64,000 nt of DNA from Nelumbo lutea (Eukaryota > Streptophyta > Magnoliopsida > Proteales > Nelumbonaceae), in the NCBI GenBank assembly GCA_022828595.1, contig JAKGHH010000002.1:83730076-83794075 (forward strand). Direction: 5' to 3'. A program made the position numbers and the translations under genes. The notes below the pieces were generated by a model, which searched no databases, was not told where the DNA came from, and saw only the letters and a program-made list of their open reading frames with translations. Below, piece after piece: positions 57,322-64,000 of the stretch (the stretch's first letter is position 1; each line of letters starts with the position of its first letter).

Positions 57322-58405
57322 TTCAGTAAAAGGCAAAATATTAGTCCAGGACCTAAAAATTGATTCATGTTATTTACATAGAAAGGGTTTTATCTATGTT
57401 CCATTTCCATTTCTTAATCTCTGAGATTTCCCTCTTATCTCTGTGAGAGAGACGTGGTTATATCTCTAGAAATGCGGGAAATCACATTGGTGCATGGAGC
57501 CAACTGTTTCTGCTACAAAGCCCTACCACTTTATGTAAAGAATTATATCCATTCATCTTATGAGATTTCCCTTTGGCCTCTACCAGACAAGGTTCATTGA
57601 CATCGGTCTATGATGCCCCAGGGGTATCGTGAGAGAGTCTTCCATTTTATGATAGGCCCCTTCCACATTGGTCTATGATGCCCCTATCATCTTATGAAGC
57701 AATCAAACAAACTGGATCAGCAAATGGATAGTCCAATTTTATGGTGCATCTCTTCATTACTAATACATCTCATCTTCATGCTAATGATGAAAGGCATTTA
57801 GAGAATTCATCATATAAATTTCCCAATCACATGCACTTATATATTTGGAAGGAACAAGTTGAAACGTCCCTACAACAGATTTTGGTCAAACCAAAGTGGA
57901 TCCCACTAACTTTCTTAAAGTCAGATTCAAATGGGCCTAAAACAGGCTAGGGTTCCACACAATTCCTCTTGGGGAGGAAGCTGATCTGGGGCCCATTTGG
58001 AAGGGAGGTCATCTAATGATTTTTAGGACACCATGGCAATGATGTGCATTCAGCCATGGTGTGCGTAAAGAGCCACTAACGATTAAACATGGGCCAAGTA
58101 CTTATGGTCCACGTACAAAGCACATTCAGCACATCACATACATCCACATGCACATAATTGATCCAATCAATTAAATAAAATGTAAAACCTTAATTAATTA
58201 AAGTTAACACATTATCAGCCCATTAAGGCCCATAATATTATCAAATAATAATATCAAGGTAAATGGGCTAAACTGCAAAAAGCAATTTGGCCCATATATT
58301 TGTAATGCTAAAAATTGGTTGATTTTGCTTTAACTTAGTAAAATAGGGTTTTACTGGGGTGGGCCAAATTGGATCATGTGATGGGCCATCAAACCCTTGT
58401 CCCAT
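57322..58405 (-). other. Copia-C leader with conserved hairpin
   Basis: Aligns to the Copia-B leader from the gag ATG outward for about 1.1 kb. The hairpin ACACCATGGC / GCCATGGTGT is intact at 58028-58037 and 58053-58062. The sequence ends around 58405, so the primer site is missing. Confidence 0.7.
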
Positions 58406-58475
58406 AACCGAATTTGGGTCACCAGAAAATACCCCTAAAATGATGCCCTTAAGGCATCAAAATGTAGAGTTATCA
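58406..58475 (-). repeat. Gypsy-2 3' LTR remnant
   Basis: On the minus strand it begins TGATAACTCTACATTTTG after the PPT and continues TTTTAGGGGTATTTTC, a common Athila LTR start, and is then cut by the Copia-C leader near 58405. It includes a near-palindrome TGATGCC-CTTAA-GGCATCA (58441-58459). Confidence 0.6.
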
Positions 58476-58490
58476 CACCCCCCAACTTAA
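58476..58490 (-). promoter_or_regulatory. Gypsy-2 polypurine tract
   Basis: TTAAGTTGGGGGGTG on the minus strand, immediately before the LTR start TGATAAC. Good G-run and position. Confidence 0.7.
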
Positions 58491-59444
58491 CCATTGCCAG
58501 TCCCTTAATAGTGCAACCGTAAAATTACACTGATCATAGAGATCCTTCCCATCTCAAGATCATCCTTGACAGAATTAGTCAAGCATCCTGGTTCCAACAC
58601 TTTCAAACTCTAAATAGATCGGTATTAGGTTTAAGGGGTAAAATTGTCCTACTTTGAATATTAAAGAAACTTGGCGTAAAAATCTTATATCCCTTCCATT
58701 TGCAAACTGTCTTGATAAGCTGGGATTGATTTTTAAAATCAGACATGTATTCTTTTTTATAGTGGATTTCTACCCCTAAACTTGATTTGCACATTAATTT
58801 CTGATGTTGCCTTCCACCGTTTGATGCAAATCTTAACACTTGACTTAGGTGAAGAGACCTAGTTACTAAGTCTAGGGTGTCCATTGACCTTTTATTCTCT
58901 TTTTTTTTTTTGCAACATTGTTCAAGGCAGTCCACTGTTTCTAACAATTTGAAGAATTCTTGTCTAATTTCTCAATCTTTCTCTTCTTATCTTGGTAGGG
59001 GCAAACTTGGGAGTACATTACAATTTCTAAACAGTTTTGACAATATTCAACTAAGACCAAATTTTACTCCTATCACTTGCTACCAATTTCTACAAAATTC
59101 AATATTCTTTTATTAGTTTCCTCACCTTTTTCTATTTGGGAATCTCTTTTAATGAAAAAAACTTATTTTTCAGTGAAATTTTAATTCTACATATTTAAAG
59201 GCTTAGCTTCTCATTTTTTTTCAATTTTTTCTCTGTTTCCTCACCCCCCCCCCCAAATTTAAATGACATTGTCCCTAATGGCATGACTAGACTGATGCAA
59301 AAAGGATTTGGGCCAAAGGGAACATTCAATAGGATTTTCTTGAGGGGTTCAAGGTCTCCCACCTAGTCTCAAATCAAGAGAAGAAAATTCTAAAAACAAA
59401 AACTACGTTGGGTTGCCTCCCAACCAGCACTAACTTTAACATCT
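58491..59444 (-). other. Gypsy-2 3' non-coding region
   Basis: About 0.95 kb between integrase and the PPT, with a T run near 58903 and an 11-C run (59244-59254). The latter occupies the position of the second PPT-like site of Gypsy-1 beside AATGACATTGTCC. The 114-codon minus-strand frame at 58603-58947 has no recognised domain and is not accepted as a gene, though it lies where an envelope-like gene would be. Confidence 0.5.
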
Positions 59445-60677
59445 TCAGCCAGACGCAACTAGATCACTCAGACTAAAGGTCTCAATTCCTCTTCTCTCAG
59501 ATACTCCTTCTATGTATGGTTTAATCCTTTGACCATTGACTTTGAACATGGTTCCATTCTTGAGATCAACTATTCTAACTGCACCATGCTCGAACACTTT
59601 ATTAATAACAAACGACGCATCCCATCTGAATTTTAATTTACTCAGAAACAACCGTAGCCTAGAATTAAAGAGCCAAACTTTTTTCCCAGGTTCAAATATT
59701 TTTCTTGAAATGTTTTTATCAAGAAACGCTTTCATTTTGGCTTTATAAATGTGAGAGCTTCCATAATCTTCATTATGAAGTTCTTCCAGCTCACTTAATT
59801 GCAGAACTCGGTGGGATCCAGCTAGGGTTAGATCAATGTTGAACTTTTTGATGGCCCAATAGGCCCGATGCTCTAATTCTATAAGAAGATGACAAGCTTT
59901 ACCAAAGACTAGTCTATATGGAGACATTCCAATAGAAGTTTTATATGTCGTCCGATAAGTCCAAAGTGTATCATCCAATTTGTCGGACCAATCTTTTCAG
60001 TCCGGCCTAATAGATTTTTGCAGAATACTCTTAATTTCCCGATTGGAAACTTCCACTTGACCATTCATTTGGGGATGGTAGGGGTTGCTATCTTATGAGA
60101 GATTCCATATTGGCAAAGCAAAGTACAAAATTGCGCATTAGTGAAATGTGACCCCCACATCACTAATGATTGCTTGCAAACACCCAAACCTAGAGAAAAT
60201 ATTCTTGTGAACAAATTTCATTACAACTTTGTGGTCATTGGTCCGGGTTGCTACCACCTCAATCCATTTTGACACATAATCAACGGAAACTAGGATGTAC
60301 TCATAACTAGATGATGGCAGAAATGGTCCCATGAAATCAATACCCCAAACATCAAAAATTTCTAAAGTAAAAATGGGGTTAAGTGAAATCATGTCTCTAT
60401 GGGACATATTCCCGATAGCTTGGCATCTTAGGCAATTTCTACTAAAAGCATGGGCATCCTTAAATAAACTTGGCCAATAAAAGCCACTTTGTAGTACTTT
60501 TGCCATTGTTTTCTTCCGTGAAAAGTACCCCTCACAAGCAAGAGTGTGACAAAAATTAAGGATACTTTGGTGTTCAGACTCAGGGATAAATCTTTGGATT
60601 ACTTGATCCAAACAGATCCAGAATAGTTCAAGGTCTTCCCAAAAATAATATTTGAGTTGTGAGAAGAATATGTCCAC
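59445..60677 (-). pseudogene. Gypsy-2 integrase
   Basis: The N-terminal frame (60138-60677) has a zinc region with His residues in SEHQSILNFCHTLACEGYF and CLRCQ, then WGIDFMGPF (first Asp) and AIISDVGVTFH (second Asp), after which it breaks. The middle (around 60000-60100) contains the VEVSNREIKSIL region and a TGA before KDWSDKL. The C-terminal frame (59445-59978) has [50 protein letters not shown] and VNGQRIKPY. At least two breaks make it non-functional. Confidence 0.92.
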
Positions 60678-60686
60678 ATTTTTGGA

Positions 60687-61498
60687 CTATCCCTCAAGAA
60701 TTTTACCCACCGCTAAGTAGTTGACGATATGAGCAAACAACGGGGGAGTACTATGGGAAACCGCCAAGAGGTGTTCATCTGGAAAAGAGTAGTCATGCAC
60801 AGGTTCACTCTTTTCAATTTGAATACTGGACAGATGATCAGCTACTACATTTTCAGAACCCTTTTTATCCTGAATCTCGAACTCAAACTCTTGCAAAAGA
60901 AGTATCCATATGATGAGCCTAGGTTTGGCCTCTTTCTTAGACAACAAATGTCTTAAGGCCGAGTGATCAGAGTAGACAACCACTTTGGTGCCCAATAGGT
61001 ATGGGCAAAATTTTTCCAGAGCAAACACTACAACTAACAATTCTTTCTCTATGGTGGTATAATTCAATTGGGCTTCCGAGAGGATACGACTTGCATAATA
61101 GATCACCATAGGACGTTTATCCACCCTTTGTCCCAAAACAGCTCCAATGGCATAGTCAGAGGCATCACACGTGATTTTAAAGGGCAAAGACCAGTCGAGA
61201 GGTTGCAAAATTGGAGCCTTGGTCAATGCCCCTTTCAGGTAATTGAAGGCTTTAAGACATGCATCATAAAAACTGAAAGGGACATCTTTTGCTAGAAGGT
61301 TACATAATGGTCTTGAAATCTAGGAGAAGTCCTTAATAAATCGTCAGTAGAAGCCGGCATGTCCAAGAAAAGAATGGATTTTATTGACAGAAGAGGGGGT
61401 GGAAGTTTAGAGATTAGGTCAATTTTTGCTTTATCCACCTCAATACCCCGTTCAAAAACTTTGACCACAAAATGGATCTTCTCCCAACTGAGAACCAA
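60687..61498 (-). pseudogene. Gypsy-2 RNase H and RT thumb
   Basis: The frame 60687-61226 has [52 protein letters not shown] and VADHLSSI: all four RNase H acidic positions are present. Upstream, 61292-61498 holds the RT thumb (SWEKIHFVV, ERGIEVDKAKIDLISKLPPP), out of frame with the rest. Confidence 0.92.
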
Positions 61499-62400
61499 GT
61501 TTGTCTCAATACATCATTAAAGAACTTTTCGCAAGTGCTCGACACATGTTTCAAAGGAATCCCCAAAGACAAAGAAATCATCTATAAATATTTCCAGGAA
61601 ATCACCCACCGTTTCCGAAAAAATGCCATCATACATCTCTGAAAGGTTGTTGGTGCATTACATAATCCAAACGACATTCGTCAGAAGGCAAATGTTCCAT
61701 AAGGGCAGGTAAAAGTTGTTTTCTCTTGGTCTTCGGGGTAAATGGCCACTTGATTATACCCAGAATACCCATCTAAGAATCAGGAATATTTTTGCTCGGC
61801 AAGTTTTTCTAGAATTTGGTCAATGAAGGGCAAAGGGAAGTGCTCTTTCTTTGTGACTGCGTTGAGTTTCCTAAAGTCGATGCACACTCGCCATTTGTGG
61901 TAAGTCGGGTAGGGATTACTTCACCTTAATCATTAGTGACCATGGTGAGTCCAGCTTTCTTAGGCACCACTTGCATAGGACTTACCCAACTACTATCTAA
62001 GATCAGGTAGATAATACCCGCATCTAACCAATTAACAACTTCTTGCTTGACAACCTCACTCATATTTGGGTTCAACCTTCTTTGTATCTCCCTACTAGGT
62101 TTGGCACCCTCCTCTGTGTAAATATGGTGCATACAAATGGATAGACTAATCCCCTTCAGATCAGCTACTGACCAACCAATGGCACCCCTATACTCCTTTA
62201 ATACTTCGACCAGTTTCTCTTCCTGTCTAGGGGTTAAGTCTACGGCTATAATCACCAACAGTGTTTGGTCGGGTCCTAAAAACACATACTTAAGGGAGTC
62301 CGGTAAGGGCTTTAGTTCTAGCTATGGGGGAGATTCAAGAGAAGACACTGGTGGTTCAGTCTTTAGTTGTGGTAGAGGTCAACAATAGGCCAAGATTGAA
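61499..62400 (-). pseudogene. Gypsy-2 reverse transcriptase
   Basis: The N-terminal frame (61926-62285) has EEKLVEVLKEYRGAIGWSVA, GISLSICMHHIYTEEGAKPS, RRLNPNMSEVVKQEVV and DSSWVSPMQVVPKK. The palm (61500-61925) is broken but shows the active site FIDD (61577-61588) in a context reading LEIFIDDFFVFGDSFETC, with the HxCxxPxxF-type CNAPTTFQR region before it. A linker LELKPLPDSLKYVFLGP precedes RT. Frameshifts at about 61500 and 61920. Confidence 0.9.
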
Positions 62401-62671
62401 ATGGGTGAGGAGACTTCATTAAGGCATTATCTTCTTTCGTCGGACCATTTACTATGACCAGGTTGGTTTCTCTCTACACCTATCATACAACAATTCCTAT
62501 TTTGTTCTGGGTAGGTAGAAGGACTTCCAGACTTATACAGGTCTTCACACTTTTCCTCCCTTTGAAGAGGTGAGATTTCTTCAGCATTCTTTAAGTATGG
62601 GACATGAGAGGTTGTAAGATCTTGGTATTGGGGAAGACCTAGGGATTTGTTTCTAAGGTCAACAACTGGCT
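62401..62671 (-). other. Gypsy-2 decayed stretch where protease is expected
   Basis: Only 270 bp separate the RT linker and the gag tail. No DLGA/DSGA-type motif or ILGRPF phrase was found on the minus strand, so protease appears deleted. Confidence 0.5.
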
Positions 62672-63269
62672 AACTAAGCATTGAATCATTTTCCCACTGT
62701 AGGTTGGCTTCCATAAGCTGAATTACTTGGCTCTCTAATCGTAGGATTGACTGTTGTTGAGCTAAGATCAATTGTTGAAGCTGCAGAAACCTATCATCAA
62801 GTGAATCGGTTTGATAAGTCTGAGCCAGTTAAGTTCCAGGTTAATCATTGTACTCATAGTGAGTCTGGGCTTCAGGCCATTGAGCGTGCACATCAGGGAA
62901 GGTGGTTTCTTGGGCTTGGGCCCAATAAGTGAAATTGGGCTGATTTTCCCACCCTAGGTTATATGGACTAAAACATGGGTTAGCATTGGGTTGGAAGAAT
63001 CCATTAGCTGCATATACTTGCTCCGGAATGACCAGTTGGCATGGGCCCACCACAGGGCACGGACTAACATGATGGATCAGGCTTGCACAGATGGAACATG
63101 TTGGGCAGGATGACAAGGTTGGGAATGGGCTAAATTGTTGACAACATGCAAGGACGTGGTCAAGTCTTTGGACCATTCCATTGATCTTGTCCAATTGTCA
63201 AGACACATGGTTCCAATCTATCTGTGGCTTAGGATGGAAGTAGTTTCTCATTCCACAAACTCTGGCCAT
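62672..63269 (-). pseudogene. Gypsy-2 gag C-terminal part
   Basis: An ATG at 63269 (MARVCGMRNYFHPKPQ) is followed by a stop (TGA near 63200), then an open frame 62841-63194 with a Cys/His cluster CPTCSICASLIHHVSPC (zinc-finger-like), EQVYAANGFFQPNANP and YNLGWENQPNFTYW, a signature of Athila-type gag tails. A further frame to 62672 encodes a Gln/Leu-rich helix (LQLQQLILAQQQSILRLESQ), probably coiled coil. The capsid core is missing. Confidence 0.75.
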
Positions 63270-64000
63270 TAAATTTATTTTATTAATTTTTTTTTCTTTT
63301 GAAATTTAAATTCTGCAATTTAAACTCAATTTTGAATTTTTAAGTTTTTTATTTTCTCTTTTTTTAATTCAAAATTTAAATTTTTGAAATTTAAATTCAA
63401 ATTTAGATTTTGAAATTTAAATTCAAATTTAGATTTTGAAATTTAAATTCAAATTTGAATTTTTAAAATTAAAAAAAAATCAAGCAAATCAACCACACAA
63501 CGTAGGGCTAACCTAGGGTTTCCTAAACTAGTGGTTCAACCAATGTGAATCCTTTTAGGTTCACTTGGAATTACACTACTTCCTTTGGTTAGCCAGGTAA
63601 GAGGTGGTGATGTGGGAGGCTCCCCTTGCTCTCGCAAGGACCTAATTAAGTAACCACAAAACCCACTTAGGCATAGCCGTTTAACCTCTTTCCTTTGACA
63701 CCAACCACTGGTTATTGGAAGTAATCACAAGTTTCCCTAAAATCCAGTACACCTTTGAACCAAATGTGAGGCTCCCTAAAGAATCTTGCTATCCAAATTT
63801 CAAATTAGGGTTAGGGTGAACCGCACGTGAAGGGTGGCGATTTTTGGGCCAAGGAAGGGTGATGAAATCCCCACCTTATCTTATTCAAGTTGGATGCCCT
63901 TAAATGGATTAACGAAACAAAAACAATCAAACAAAATGAATGCAACTAATTACAAAGCATGAACAAATATTTCTCAAAAGCAATTCAGCAATGTAACATA
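63270..64000 (-). other. Gypsy-2 leader, AT-rich, with short tandem repeat
   Basis: Upstream of the gag remnant, no coding sequence seen. An AT-rich part (63280-63480) contains a 26-bp tandem repeat. The rest (63490-64000) is mixed sequence with direct phrases such as CTAGGGTTTCC. The element's primer site and 5' LTR are not reached. Confidence 0.5.
63386..63460. repeat. 26-bp tandem repeat, about three copies
   Basis: Units at 63386-63411, 63412-63437 and a partial unit from 63438, each built of GAAATTTAAATTC and AAATTTAGATTTT. The word AAATTT is self-complementary, so the tract can fold. Confidence 0.8.

Larger units (their letters stand above)
53673..58405 (-). mobile_element. Copia-C: deleted Ty1/copia element
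   Basis: It has a full 3' LTR (53673-55615, ends TGAAGGG and TTTAACA), PPT, RNase H, part of integrase, the gag start and a leader. Two large internal deletions remove RT (junction about 56095) and most of gag plus protease (junction about 57165). The leader ends near 58405 against a Gypsy-2 LTR remnant, so the 5' LTR and primer site are gone. It was inserted into the LTR at 51966. Confidence 0.9.
58406..64000 (-). mobile_element. Gypsy-2: decayed Athila-like element, 5' end outside window
   Basis: On the minus strand: part of gag (62672-63269), RT (61500-62350), RNase H (60687-61226), integrase (59445-60677), non-coding 3' region, PPT, and about 70 bp of a 3' LTR (58406-58475). Protease and most of gag are missing between 62350 and 62672. 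The 5' LTR is beyond position 64000. It is a different, older subfamily from Gypsy-1, with shared motifs but clearly diverged protein sequence. Confidence 0.88.

Noticed and set aside
58441..58459. Near-palindrome TGATGCC-CTTAA-GGCATCA
   Set aside because: Short, inside an LTR stub, and not repeated elsewhere; no reason to call it a terminator or attachment site.
58603..58947. 114-codon minus-strand frame in the position of an Athila envelope-like gene
   Set aside because: No signal peptide, membrane segment or known motif seen; probably chance.

Overview
The window is AT-rich intergenic DNA from a flowering plant and is built almost entirely of LTR retrotransposons. The evidence is primer-binding sites matching plant initiator-Met and Asp tRNAs, Ty1/copia and Athila-type Ty3/gypsy proteins, and no recognisable host gene, rRNA or tRNA gene. 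The species cannot be named from the sequence. Nearly every coding region is on the minus strand and carries stops, frameshifts or deletions, so nothing here looks autonomously active.

Layout. 1-5 kb: a fragment of a copia-family LTR (here called family L) in plus orientation, a TTTGATGA-type low-complexity tract, and a solo family L LTR (1390-4876, target-site duplication (TSD) TGAGT) that itself holds a second solo LTR (3322-4857, TSD CATAC). 5.06-9.39 kb: a segment with a decayed coiled-coil ORF and diverged tandem repeats, copied again at 38.2-42.6 kb. 8.2-35.9 kb: a nest of three elements. Copia-A (8224-35941) is split by an Athila-like element, Gypsy-1 (11114-31206, TSD ATGGC), which is split inside reverse transcriptase by Copia-B (16002-24294).

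35.9-46.0 kb: leader, PBS and LTR of a Tat/Ogre-like element. Its LTR is interrupted by a 7.2-kb mosaic copied from two parts of the 5-15 kb region and bordered by 512-bp direct repeats. 46-52 kb: unassigned DNA, a T-rich tract and an array of diverged ~160-bp tandem repeats. 52-58.4 kb: another family L LTR with Copia-C inserted in it; Copia-C lacks most of pol. 58.4 kb to the end: a decayed second Athila-like element (Gypsy-2), whose 5' end lies beyond the window.

The elements are related: nine copies of the same ~1.95-kb copia LTR are present, and the copia internal regions share a leader hairpin. The order of insertion can be read directly: Copia-A, then Gypsy-1 into it, then Copia-B into Gypsy-1. 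The mosaic copy at 38-45 kb was made after Gypsy-1 had entered Copia-A. The most unusual feature is this mosaic with its half-kilobase flanking repeats, which resembles patch repair of a chromosome break using nearby DNA as template.
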